Source: an uncultured Pelagibacteraceae bacterium
GTDB taxonomy: Bacteria > Pseudomonadota > Alphaproteobacteria > Pelagibacterales > Pelagibacteraceae
Length of the DNA stretch: 33,176 nt
Direction of reading: 5' to 3'
Assembly (NCBI GenBank): GCA_902552985.1
Contig: CACDII010000008.1
Span: 1 to 33,176, forward strand
Shown: one piece after another, positions 6,697-14,217 of the stretch
Layout of the letters: every line of letters starts with the position of its first letter
How positions within the stretch are numbered: position 1 is the stretch's first letter
Program-made: the position numbers and the translations under genes
Notes under the pieces: model-generated
The model's input: the letters and a program-made list of their open reading frames with translations, nothing else
Databases searched by the model: none
Told to the model about the DNA's origin: nothing

Positions 6697-7306
6697 TTTC
6701 ACCTGTTTTCATTAAATCAAAACCCTTAATTACAGCTTTTCTTTTTGCAATATCTAAATACCATCTGCTTAAATTTTTATATTTTTTAAGCCCAATATCG
6801 TGCCACTCATGTCTTGCAATCCATGGCCAAGTTGCAATATCTGCTATTGTGTATTTTTCACCTGCTAAATATTTTACTTTTGATAACCTTTCATCTAAAT
6901 CTTCATAAAGTTTTTTTGTTATTTTAAAATAACGTTGCTCACCAAATTCACTTTTTCCAGGATTAAAATGATGAAATTGATGATGTTGACCGATCATTGG
7001 GCCAATCAAACCCATTTGTGCCATTAACCATTGATTAATAATATTTTTATCATCGTGATCATAAAGCTGATTACTTTTTTCACCCAAATACATAAGAATT
7101 GCTCCAGACTCAAAGATCGTTATATTGTTCTCGTAATCTTTAATTACAGGAATTTTGCTAAATGGACTTATTTTTTTAAATTCAGGTTTAAATTGTTCAC
7201 CTTTAGAAATATCAATATTAGTTACTTTATATTGGTAACCAATCTCTTCCAGCATTATTGAAATTTTTTTTCCGTTTGGAGTGTTTGAGGTAAATAGCTC
7301 AATCAC
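6680..7306 (-). CDS. Glutathione S-transferase family protein, YfcG/YghU-like
   Basis: This 208-residue protein has an N-terminal thioredoxin-fold domain (MIELFTSNTPNGKK, with the TPNG motif of the Nu/Ure2p-like group), the substrate-site stretch SPFSKIPVI, and glutathione contacts FESGAILMYL around residues 65-75. The all-helical C-terminal domain ends in the N-capping-type segment YTIADIATWPW. Members of the group act as glutathione-dependent disulfide reductases rather than classical transferases. The start is GTG at 7306, overlapping the last 8 bases of the reductase gene. It is therefore the third gene of the ferredoxin-reductase-GST run. Its end overlaps the glutaredoxin gene on the other strand by 17 bases. 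The substrate is unknown. Confidence 0.88.
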   Translation of the reverse strand: MIELFTSNTPNGKKISIMLEEIGYQYKVTNIDISKGEQFKPEFKKISPFSKIPVIKDYENNITIFESGAILMYLGEKSNQLYDHDDKNIINQWLMAQMGLIGPMIGQHHQFHHFNPGKSEFGEQRYFKITKKLYEDLDERLSKVKYLAGEKYTIADIATWPWIARHEWHDIGLKKYKNLSRWYLDIAKRKAVIKGFDLMKTGETIPQI

Positions 7307-8318
7307 TTTTTACACCGAGCCTATTTTTTATACTTTTAGAGGAAGTTGTAAATTCAAATCTATATTTCTCATTAGGTCTAGCCAATTTAAAACACGCTCT
7401 TGCAGCTAAAGCCCCCTCGTGAAAACCAGATAAAATTAATTTTAATTTTCCAGGATAATTACAAATATCTCCAACTGCATATATTCCTCTTTGGTTTGTT
7501 TCAAATTTTTCTGTGTCTACAGTGATAGTTTTTTTATCAATATTTAGTCCCCAACTTGCAATTGGACCTAGTTGCATGATTAACCCAAAAAAACCGAGAA
7601 CATAGTCTGTATTCAGAGTTTTAATTTCCTTATTATCATGCTGAATATCAATGCTGTTTAATTTACCATTTCCTTTAACGACTTTTAACTGATATTTTGT
7701 AAATAAATTAATTTTACCTGCTTTTTGTAGTTGATAGACTTTTTCTATTGTTGCTTTTGCGCCTCTAAATTCATCCCTTCTATGTATTAAATTAACTTTA
7801 GATTTTGATGATAATTCAACTGCCCAATCTAAAGCACTATCTCCTCCACCAAAAATTGAAACGGTTTTTCCACTAAAAATTGTTTTATCTTTAATAGAAT
7901 AAAATATTGATTTGTCCTCGTATTTTTCACATTCTTTAGGCGCAAATTTTCTTGGCTCAAAAGAACCTACTCCTCCAGCAATTATTATATTTGGAGTTAA
8001 AAAAATAGTCCCCTTATTAGTTTTTACTTCCCAATTTTCTTTAATTTTTTTTACTTCTTCAACTCTCTCGCTTAAATGAAATTTAATATTAAAAGGTTTT
8101 AACTGATTGATTAAGTTATTTGTTAACTCTTCTCCAGTACATTCAGGTACTGCTGGTATATCATAAATTGGTTTATCAGGATAAAGCTCAATACATTGAC
8201 CACCTATTTTATCTAAGTTATCAACTACTTCACAATTTAACCCTATAAGTTTTAATTGATGAGCAGTAAATAGTCCTGTCGGTCCTGCTCCTATAATCAA
8301 TGCATCTGTTTTTATCAT
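7299..8318 (-). CDS. Ferredoxin--NADP(+) reductase, thioredoxin-reductase-like type
   Basis: This 339-residue flavoprotein has the FAD motif GAGPTG at residues 10-15, the NADP motif GGGDSA at 157-162 and the C-terminal FAD motif YAVGDICNYPG near 285. It lacks the CxxC redox pair of thioredoxin reductase, and its length and the C-terminal extension after the AVGD region match the YumC-type ferredoxin/flavodoxin reductases. It should move electrons between NADPH and a ferredoxin, and the immediately upstream gene is a [2Fe-2S] ferredoxin. The start shares one base with the ferredoxin stop (TAATG at 8320-8316), which is strong evidence for a matched pair. Automatic annotation may call it thioredoxin reductase, which the missing cysteines argue against. 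Confidence 0.92.
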   Translation of the reverse strand: MIKTDALIIGAGPTGLFTAHQLKLIGLNCEVVDNLDKIGGQCIELYPDKPIYDIPAVPECTGEELTNNLINQLKPFNIKFHLSERVEEVKKIKENWEVKTNKGTIFLTPNIIIAGGVGSFEPRKFAPKECEKYEDKSIFYSIKDKTIFSGKTVSIFGGGDSALDWAVELSSKSKVNLIHRRDEFRGAKATIEKVYQLQKAGKINLFTKYQLKVVKGNGKLNSIDIQHDNKEIKTLNTDYVLGFFGLIMQLGPIASWGLNIDKKTITVDTEKFETNQRGIYAVGDICNYPGKLKLILSGFHEGALAARACFKLARPNEKYRFEFTTSSKSIKNRLGVKSD

Positions 8319-8638
8319 TATGCCTGCTTTGATGGTAATTGAACAACTAAACCATTTAATTCATCTGTAACTATCAATTGACAACTTAATCTACTAAATT
8401 TGTTTGGTTCATAAGCCATATCTAACATATCTTCTTCACCATCTTCTTTTTTCACAAGTTTATCAAACCATTCTTCTTTGACATAAACATGGCAAGTAGC
8501 GCATGCCATACCTCCTCCACAATCTGCATCTATTCCTGGAATATTATTTTGTACAGCACCCTCCATAACGCTCAATCCATTCGCAACATCAACTGTATGT
8601 GATTTACCGTTAAATTCTATGTACGTGATTTTAGGCAT
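8318..8638 (-). CDS. [2Fe-2S] ferredoxin, adrenodoxin/Fdx type
   Basis: This 106-residue ferredoxin has cluster ligands Cys40, Cys46, Cys49 and Cys86 in the C-x5-C-x2-C...C arrangement ([10 protein letters not shown] and RLSCQL). It is acidic around residues 63-75 ([12 protein letters not shown]), the usual partner-binding face. It would carry single electrons in the cytoplasm, with the downstream reductase as likely partner. Adrenodoxin-type members serve iron-sulfur assembly or cytochrome P450/hydroxylase systems, and no such client is in the window. The start at 8638 lies only about 17 bases beyond the T-tract of the proteorhodopsin terminator. TATAAT occurs at 8646-8641 on the minus strand but so close to the ATG that its role is unclear. 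Confidence 0.93.
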   Translation of the reverse strand: MPKITYIEFNGKSHTVDVANGLSVMEGAVQNNIPGIDADCGGGMACATCHVYVKEEWFDKLVKKEDGEEDMLDMAYEPNKFSRLSCQLIVTDELNGLVVQLPSKQA

Positions 8639-8654
8639 TAATTATATATAGAGA

Positions 8655-8693
8655 CAAAAAAAAATAGGGCAAGTGATTAAACTTGCCCTATTT
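8655..8693 (-). terminator. Strong intrinsic terminator after proteorhodopsin
   Basis: A perfect 13-bp inverted repeat pairs 8662-8674 (AAATAGGGCAAGT) with 8681-8693 around the loop GATTAA. On the minus strand it runs into a stretch of nine or more T (8664-8656). It starts 28 bases after the proteorhodopsin stop and ends about 17 bases before the ferredoxin start on the same strand. The GC-rich core and long T-tract make it one of the two best terminators in the window. Confidence 0.92.
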
Positions 8694-8720
8694 ATCAATT
8701 AATAACTCTTAAAAGATTAA

Positions 8721-9485
8721 TTATCTTCCTCTAGAGTTTGCAACTGCACAAGACCATATAATCAGACCGAATGCGATCTTATTAACAAAGTCTGCTAAGT
8801 TGTAAATCACGTTAAGTGCATTAGCATCGATTCCACCTGTTAGGTATCCGAATACATAACCTAAAGGATAAATCGCCCAACCAACTGTAACGATCATTCT
8901 TAAAGCCCCAAACGCAGTAACTAGGGATTTATTTCCAGATTTAGCTGCTGCTTTTCCTGCTTCACCTGAAAAGATTTCATAAAGAATGTAAATCCATCCC
9001 GCCATACCTATAATGAAACCAAGCATAGGGTTGATGAATCCTGCTTCTCCAAGATATCCACCTACTAACATAACTAAAGAACCAATTAAAATTCTCCAGA
9101 AAATGTTAACATCAACTTTTCTTACTGCTGAAAGAATTAAGTAAAATTCTACAAGCTGTAAAGGCACTGTAATTAACCAATCAATATATCTGTAAACAGT
9201 TGGGGTATCACCTGTTTCAACCCAAACGGCTCTCATATACATATAATGGATAAAAGCTATACCAGTTACCAATCCTGCTACGTTTACTGATTTTCTCCAC
9301 TGAACAGAAACATGTGCCTGTTCCATAAAGAAAAACGCTGTAGCTGCTAACATACCCATTGAAATTAACCAGAACGAGATACCAACGAAATCGTCCGTAG
9401 CTAAAAAGGTAGTTGCTGCATTAGCTGCTGTACTTGCTCCAATAAGAGCAAATAATGCTAAAGCAAAGGTTTTTATTGTTTTCAT
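8721..9485 (-). CDS. Proteorhodopsin, blue-tuned light-driven proton pump
   Basis: This 254-residue seven-helix retinal protein has an N-terminal signal-like segment (MKTIKTFALALFALIGAS). RYIDWLITVPLQLVEFYLIL spans residues 99-118. By alignment with the classical numbering (offset +5), counter-ion partner Asp97 is Asp102, proton donor Glu108 is Glu113, His75 is His80, Asp227 is Asp232, and the retinal Schiff-base Lys231 is Lys236 in LADFVNKIAFG. All pump residues are present, so outward proton pumping is expected. The spectral-tuning position 105 is Gln (Gln110 here), the residue known to shift absorption to blue (about 490 nm). A good ribosome-binding site (AGAGGGAG) precedes the ATG at 9485. 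A strong terminator follows, then ferredoxin and its reductase. Confidence 0.98.
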   Translation of the reverse strand: MKTIKTFALALFALIGASTAANAATTFLATDDFVGISFWLISMGMLAATAFFFMEQAHVSVQWRKSVNVAGLVTGIAFIHYMYMRAVWVETGDTPTVYRYIDWLITVPLQLVEFYLILSAVRKVDVNIFWRILIGSLVMLVGGYLGEAGFINPMLGFIIGMAGWIYILYEIFSGEAGKAAAKSGNKSLVTAFGALRMIVTVGWAIYPLGYVFGYLTGGIDANALNVIYNLADFVNKIAFGLIIWSCAVANSRGR

Positions 9486-9518
9486 AAAAAAACTCCCTCT
9501 ATTAGTTAGTTTTTAACT

Positions 9519-9556
9519 TAGTTTAAATTTAAACTACAACTGCATACGATTTGCAG
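9519..9556 (-). promoter_or_regulatory. Palindrome and hairpin in the proteorhodopsin leader
   Basis: An 18-bp perfect palindrome, TAGTTTAAATTTAAACTA (9519-9536), lies 33 bases before the proteorhodopsin start. Next to it, 9540-9556 form a small inverted repeat CTGCA-7 bases-TGCAG. The palindrome could be an operator for a dimeric regulator, and the second repeat could be an RNA hairpin if it is transcribed. I could not assign convincing -35/-10 boxes. Confidence 0.45.
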
Positions 9557-9700
9557 TGAAGTTGATAGAAACATAGCAAAAAAAATAGTTAATTGAAGAC
9601 TTTTTTACATTTAATTTATGTTGATTTTACTAGCTTTTTTAAATTAAATGCAATTTCTTTTAGAAAAAATAAGGAAAAAGTAAGAAATAGATCAAAAAGC

Positions 9701-11596
9701 ATGAATCAAAGACTTTCAGAAATTTATTCAAATTCACTAAAAAATCCTGAGGAGTTTTGGAGAAAAGTTTCAGACGATATATTTTGGTTTAAAAAACCTT
9801 CAAAAATTTTAAATAAGTCTAACCCTCCATTTTATAAATGGTATGAAGATGGGGTTACAAACACCTGCTATAATGCCTTAGATTTTCATATTGATAACGG
9901 TAGAGGTGATAAGAAAGCTTTGATCTATGATAGCCCCATTACAGGTAATAAAAAAATATTTACTTACAAAGAGTTAAGAGAAAAAGTTTCAAAGTTTGCT
10001 GGAGCACTAAAAGATCAAGGAATAAAAAAAGGAGATAGAGTTATTATTTATATGCCGATGATACCTGAGGCTGTTATTGGTATGCTTGCCTGTGCTAGAA
10101 TTGGTGCGATTCATTCTGTCGTCTTCGGTGGTTTTGCTTCAAATGAATTAGCAAGTAGAATAGATGACAGTAAAGCTAAAATTTTGCTGACAGCTTCATG
10201 CGGCTTTGAACCTGGAAGAACAATTCAATATAAACCACTTGTTGATGAAGCTTTAAAATTAGCAACTCATAAAATAGAAAAGTTAATATTATTTCAAAGA
10301 CAAGGTAACGAAGTTAAATTAAATTCTCCTAGCGAAATTAATTGGGAAGAAGCATTATCAAACGCAAAAAATGTTGATTGTGTTGAAATGAATGCAAATG
10401 AATTTGCATATATTTTATATACTTCAGGAACAACAGGTATTCCAAAAGGAATTGTAAGAGATACTGGGGGTCACATTGCCGCTCTTAAGTGGACGATGAA
10501 AAATATTTATAATATTGATCAAGATGATGTTTGGTGGTCAGCAAGTGATATCGGGTGGATTGTTGGTCATTCATATATTGTGTATGCTCCTTTGTTTAAA
10601 GGATGTACAACGGTATTATTCGAAGGTAAACCCGTTGGAACTCCAGATGCAGGAGCTTTTTGGAAAATAATTTCAGAGTATAAAGTAAAATCTTTATTCA
10701 CAGCACCAACAGCTTTTAGAGCTATAAAAAAAGAAGATCCTGAAGGTAAATTTTTTTCTAAGTACGATTTAAGCTCATTTGAAAGTTTATTTCTAGCAGG
10801 CGAAAGAGCAGATCCAGATACTATTAAATGGGCAGAGTCTCTTTTGAAAGTTCCGGTGATTGATCACTGGTGGCAAACCGAAACTAGCTGGGCAATAAGT
10901 TCGAATTGTACCGGTATAGAAATGATGAAAACAAAGTATGGATCAGCTTGTAAAGCAGTTCCTGGTTATGATGTTAAAGTTATAAAGCCAGATCAAACTC
11001 TAGCTAAACCAAACGAAATGGGAGATATAGTCGTAAAACTTCCATTGCCGCCTGGAACATTTCCAACTTTATGGAATGCTGATGAAAGATATAAAAAAAC
11101 ATATATGACAAATTATGATGGTTATTATCAAACCTACGATGCAGGCCATATAGACGAAGATGGGTATATTTGGATCATGTCTAGAACAGACGACATTATA
11201 AATGTTGCGGGTCATAGATTGTCGACAGGAGCAATAGAAGAAGTTTTGTCAGAACATCAATCAGTTGCTGAATGTGCTGTTATAGGTATTGCAGACAAAC
11301 TAAAAGGACAATTGCCAATTGGGCTAATAGCACTTAAAGCTGGAGTCCAAAAAGATAATGAAACGATATCTAAAGAATGTATTCAAATGGTAAGAGATAA
11401 AGTTGGTCCTGTTGCAGCTTTTAAAAAAGCAATCGTCGTAAAAAGATTACCAAAAACAAGATCTGGAAAAATATTGAGAGGAACTGTTAGAAAAATAGCA
11501 GATAAAGAAGAATATAAGATGCCTGCAACAATTGACGATCCATTAATATTGAAGGAAATTAAAGAAGATTTAGTTAAAAGTGGCATATTAAAGTGA
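9701..11596 (+). CDS. prpE: Propionyl-CoA synthetase (PrpE/ACSS3-like acyl-CoA ligase)
   Basis: This AMP-forming ligase has the ATP-binding loop YTSGTTGIPKG. SDIGWIVGHSYIVYAPL and FEGKPVGTPDAGAFWK are typical of PrpE rather than acetyl-CoA synthetase. Other motifs are HWWQTETSWAI and the C-terminal acylation-sensitive lysine in PKTRSGKILRG (about residue 590). It would activate propionate (or acetate or similar short acids) to the CoA thioester. I choose the ATG at 9701 (631 residues, the usual family length). An in-frame ATG at 9593 would add 36 residues of unconserved K/F/N-rich sequence and reach into the proteorhodopsin promoter region. It is divergent from proteorhodopsin. No methylcitrate or methylmalonyl genes are in the window to say where propionyl-CoA goes. 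Confidence 0.93.
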   Translation: MNQRLSEIYSNSLKNPEEFWRKVSDDIFWFKKPSKILNKSNPPFYKWYEDGVTNTCYNALDFHIDNGRGDKKALIYDSPITGNKKIFTYKELREKVSKFAGALKDQGIKKGDRVIIYMPMIPEAVIGMLACARIGAIHSVVFGGFASNELASRIDDSKAKILLTASCGFEPGRTIQYKPLVDEALKLATHKIEKLILFQRQGNEVKLNSPSEINWEEALSNAKNVDCVEMNANEFAYILYTSGTTGIPKGIVRDTGGHIAALKWTMKNIYNIDQDDVWWSASDIGWIVGHSYIVYAPLFKGCTTVLFEGKPVGTPDAGAFWKIISEYKVKSLFTAPTAFRAIKKEDPEGKFFSKYDLSSFESLFLAGERADPDTIKWAESLLKVPVIDHWWQTETSWAISSNCTGIEMMKTKYGSACKAVPGYDVKVIKPDQTLAKPNEMGDIVVKLPLPPGTFPTLWNADERYKKTYMTNYDGYYQTYDAGHIDEDGYIWIMSRTDDIINVAGHRLSTGAIEEVLSEHQSVAECAVIGIADKLKGQLPIGLIALKAGVQKDNETISKECIQMVRDKVGPVAAFKKAIVVKRLPKTRSGKILRGTVRKIADKEEYKMPATIDDPLILKEIKEDLVKSGILK

Positions 11597-11925
11597 TTAA
11601 AACATATATTTTTTTATTCGGAGCAGTAATTTGCGAAGTAGCTGGCACAATGTTGTTACCAGTGACACAAAATTTTACAAAAATAACTCCATCAGTAATT
11701 CTTGCTATATGTTATATGTCAGCATTTTACTTATTAACTTTTGTTGTTAATAAAATTCCAATAGCTATAGTTTATGCAACGTGGAGCGGTCTTGGTATTT
11801 TTTCTATAGCAATATTAGGATATATATTTTTTAAACAAACTTTGAATTGGCAAACAGTTCTGGGGCTTTTTGTTATTATTATCGGAATTATTCTAGTAAA
11901 TACTTACTCTGGTAAAACTATTTGA
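11593..11925 (+). CDS. Small multidrug resistance (SMR/EmrE-like) transporter
   Basis: This 110-residue protein has four hydrophobic segments. The membrane-embedded acidic residue of the SMR family (Glu15 in AVICEVAGT) and the family stretch IAIVYATWSGLGI around residues 55-67 are present. SMR proteins work as dual-topology dimers exchanging protons for cationic or guanidinium-type compounds. The substrate cannot be read here. The GTG start overlaps the prpE stop as GTGA (11593-11596), so it is the second gene of that operon. Its 3' end overlaps the convergent amidohydrolase gene by 8 bases. A drug-efflux role is not implied in a streamlined ocean bacterium; quaternary amine or metabolite export is possible but unproven. 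Confidence 0.92.
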   Translation: MIKTYIFLFGAVICEVAGTMLLPVTQNFTKITPSVILAICYMSAFYLLTFVVNKIPIAIVYATWSGLGIFSIAILGYIFFKQTLNWQTVLGLFVIIIGIILVNTYSGKTI

Positions 11926-13225
11926 AATTCAAAGGATTACCAGAAGGTTCGCCCAATATTTTTCCATCTTTCATCTTTATATCTCCATTGATAATTGTTG
12001 CAACAGGAGTTCCTTTAAATTTGTATCCATGAAATGGTGACCATTTACATTTGCTCTCGATATTTTCATTTTTAATTTCTATAATTTTTTTCATATCTAC
12101 AATGGTAAAATCAGCATCGAAACCCTCTTTAATATAACCTTTATTTTTAATTCCGAAAATTTTTACAGGATTTTCACAAACAAGATTAATTAATTGATTT
12201 AGCGTTAGCTTTCCATCATTTACATGGTTTAACATTACTGGAATTAGAGTTTGCACACCCGGCATACCTGATGGTGAATTAGGATATTCTTTATCTTTAT
12301 TTACTTTTAAATGTGGAGCATGGTCAGAACCAATTGTGTCATTAAGATTATTTCTTACTGCATACCATAATCTATCATAATGAGATTTATCTCTTAAAGG
12401 CGGATTCATTTGGGCATAAGTTCCAAGTTTGTTGTAACAGTCTGGGGCAAATAAAGTTAAATGCTGAGGAGTAATCTCAAATGTAATGTTTCCTTTGTGT
12501 TGAGATAAAAAATCAATCTCTTCTTTTGTTGTGATATGAAGTATATGTGCTTTTTTTTTATAACGCTCTGCAATTTTAACAATTCTTCTAGTAGATGATA
12601 TTGCGCATTCTACACTTCTCCAAACTGGATGGGTATGAACATCTCCTTTTTTGATTAATTTTTTATTTATATTTAAAATTTCTTCATCTTCAGAGTGCAC
12701 TGCTACAACCTTTGAACTATTTTGAAAGACCTTATCGATGTCGTCTTCTTTAGCAACTAGTAAATTACCAGTTGATGACCCTGCAAACAATTTGATACCA
12801 CAACAACCTACTAAATCTTTTAAACTTGCTAAATCTTTTGAATTATCAGCTGTTGCACCAAAATAAAAAGCATAATTGCAATACATTCTATTTTTAGCGA
12901 GATCTAATTTTCTTTGAAATTCTTTCATGTTAGAAGTTGGAGGATTAGTGTTAGGCATCTCGAATACACTTGTTATGCCTCCTACAATTGCAGCTCTACT
13001 TCCTGAATGAAGATCTTCCGTATCAGTTGACCCAGGTTCTCTAAAATGAGTTTGAGTGTCTATACATCCCGGTAAAACAGTTAGTCCTTCTGCATTGATT
13101 ATTTCTTTTGTTTCATCAGAAATCTGGCCAATCTGATAAATTTTTCCATCTTTAATAGCAACATCGATATCTTTTAACTCGTCATTAATGTAACATTTTC
13201 CATTTTTTATTATTAGATCTAACAT
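11918..13225 (-). CDS. Dihydroorotase-like amidohydrolase
   Basis: This 435-residue cyclic amidohydrolase resembles class I dihydroorotase (PyrC-type), which closes carbamoyl-aspartate to dihydroorotate in pyrimidine synthesis. Visible metal-site residues are Lys145 (CCGIKLFAG, the carboxylated lysine), His177 (AVHSEDE), His230 (HILHIT) and Asp301 (IGSDHAPH). The N-terminal HxH pair reads Gln58-Thr-His60 (IDTQTHFREPG), so one expected metal ligand is replaced. I recall the same change in other alphaproteobacterial dihydroorotases, so it may be a subfamily trait. The start at 13225 is divergent from the YgfZ-like gene across a 43-base spacer. Alternatives are hydantoinase or allantoinase. Confidence 0.82.
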   Translation of the reverse strand: MLDLIIKNGKCYINDELKDIDVAIKDGKIYQIGQISDETKEIINAEGLTVLPGCIDTQTHFREPGSTDTEDLHSGSRAAIVGGITSVFEMPNTNPPTSNMKEFQRKLDLAKNRMYCNYAFYFGATADNSKDLASLKDLVGCCGIKLFAGSSTGNLLVAKEDDIDKVFQNSSKVVAVHSEDEEILNINKKLIKKGDVHTHPVWRSVECAISSTRRIVKIAERYKKKAHILHITTKEEIDFLSQHKGNITFEITPQHLTLFAPDCYNKLGTYAQMNPPLRDKSHYDRLWYAVRNNLNDTIGSDHAPHLKVNKDKEYPNSPSGMPGVQTLIPVMLNHVNDGKLTLNQLINLVCENPVKIFGIKNKGYIKEGFDADFTIVDMKKIIEIKNENIESKCKWSPFHGYKFKGTPVATIINGDIKMKDGKILGEPSGNPLNFK

Positions 13226-13268
13226 TTTCTAGAAAAGTAATTATATTATAAAATAGTGATAATCAATT

Positions 13269-14156
13269 ATGAATAATCAAAATATTTATACCTTGGATGA
13301 TAGAGGAATAATTTACATCAGCGGTAATGATGCTACAGATTTTCTACAAAATATCATAACAAATGATATTAATAAAGTGACAGATAATAACAGTTGTTTT
13401 GCTTCTCTTTTAAATCCTCAAGGAAAATATCTTTTTGATTTTATTATAATAAAACATAAAAAAGGTTATTTTTTAGATTGTGAAAAAAAACAACTTGAAG
13501 AGCTTTATAAAAAATTAAAAATTTATAAACTAAGATCTAAAGTAGAAATTTTGAATTTAAGCAATGAGTTTGTTGTTGCCGCAATTAACAAAGAAAAGTT
13601 TCTATCTCTTGAAAATGTAAAAGAAGAAAATGGGTTTACAATAAAGTATAGAGAAGACTCTATCGTGTTAGATCCGAGAAATAAAGAATTGGGAGGAAGA
13701 TTATTTGTAAATTTAGAAAAATTATATCTTTCTACAAAAAAACTAGGATTAAAATTAAGCAATAGTGATGATTATTATAATTATAGTTACAAACTAGGTA
13801 TTCTTCAGCAAGGAACTGCAGCGTTACAAAATAAAATTTTTGGAATTGAATGTAATTTTGAAGAGTTAAACGGATTAGACTTTAAAAAAGGATGTTATGT
13901 TGGACAAGAAAATACCGCAAGAATCAAACTTAAAGACAAACTTTCAAAAAAGTTATTACCTATAGAAGTTTTGGAAGGTTCTATAAAAATTGATGATGAA
14001 ATATCAATCAATAATAGTAAAATAGGTAAGATTATAATCGGAGAAAAACACCCTTTTGGTTTAATTAAATTTAAGGATGAAAATTTTAATTTTAATAAAA
14101 AATTGAATTGTGGATCTGCTTCAATAAAGGTTTTAAAGCCCGTATGGCTAAGTTAG
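13269..14156 (+). CDS. ygfZ: YgfZ/GcvT-like folate-binding protein for Fe-S maintenance
   Basis: This 295-residue member of the YgfZ (COG0354/IBA57) family has the diagnostic motif KGCYVGQE at residues 207-214, with the conserved Cys209. The N-terminal start (YTLDDRGIIYISGNDATDFLQ) and the segment FLQNIITNDINKV also match. YgfZ-type proteins bind tetrahydrofolate and help build or repair [4Fe-4S] clusters. The next gene, nadA, encodes a [4Fe-4S] enzyme, which gives the pairing some sense, though the spacer of 61 bases may hold a separate nadA promoter. It is divergent from the dihydroorotase-like gene. It is less likely to be an aminomethyltransferase, because it is shorter than GcvT and has the YgfZ cysteine motif. 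Confidence 0.9.
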   Translation: MNNQNIYTLDDRGIIYISGNDATDFLQNIITNDINKVTDNNSCFASLLNPQGKYLFDFIIIKHKKGYFLDCEKKQLEELYKKLKIYKLRSKVEILNLSNEFVVAAINKEKFLSLENVKEENGFTIKYREDSIVLDPRNKELGGRLFVNLEKLYLSTKKLGLKLSNSDDYYNYSYKLGILQQGTAALQNKIFGIECNFEELNGLDFKKGCYVGQENTARIKLKDKLSKKLLPIEVLEGSIKIDDEISINNSKIGKIIIGEKHPFGLIKFKDENFNFNKKLNCGSASIKVLKPVWLS

Positions 14157-14217
14157 TAACGTTAGTGCGTCAGAATAAGTGAATGACAATTATCTTTCAA
14201 GTTGATAGATTTTAAAT

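Noticed and set aside
7299..8318. Thioredoxin reductase
   Set aside because: The CxxC redox pair is missing, and the neighbour is a ferredoxin; the ferredoxin-NADP reductase type fits better.
9593..9700. 36-residue N-terminal extension of prpE from the ATG at 9593
   Set aside because: The extension is unconserved, K/F/N-rich, and reaches into the proteorhodopsin promoter area; the ATG at 9701 gives the usual PrpE length of about 630 residues.
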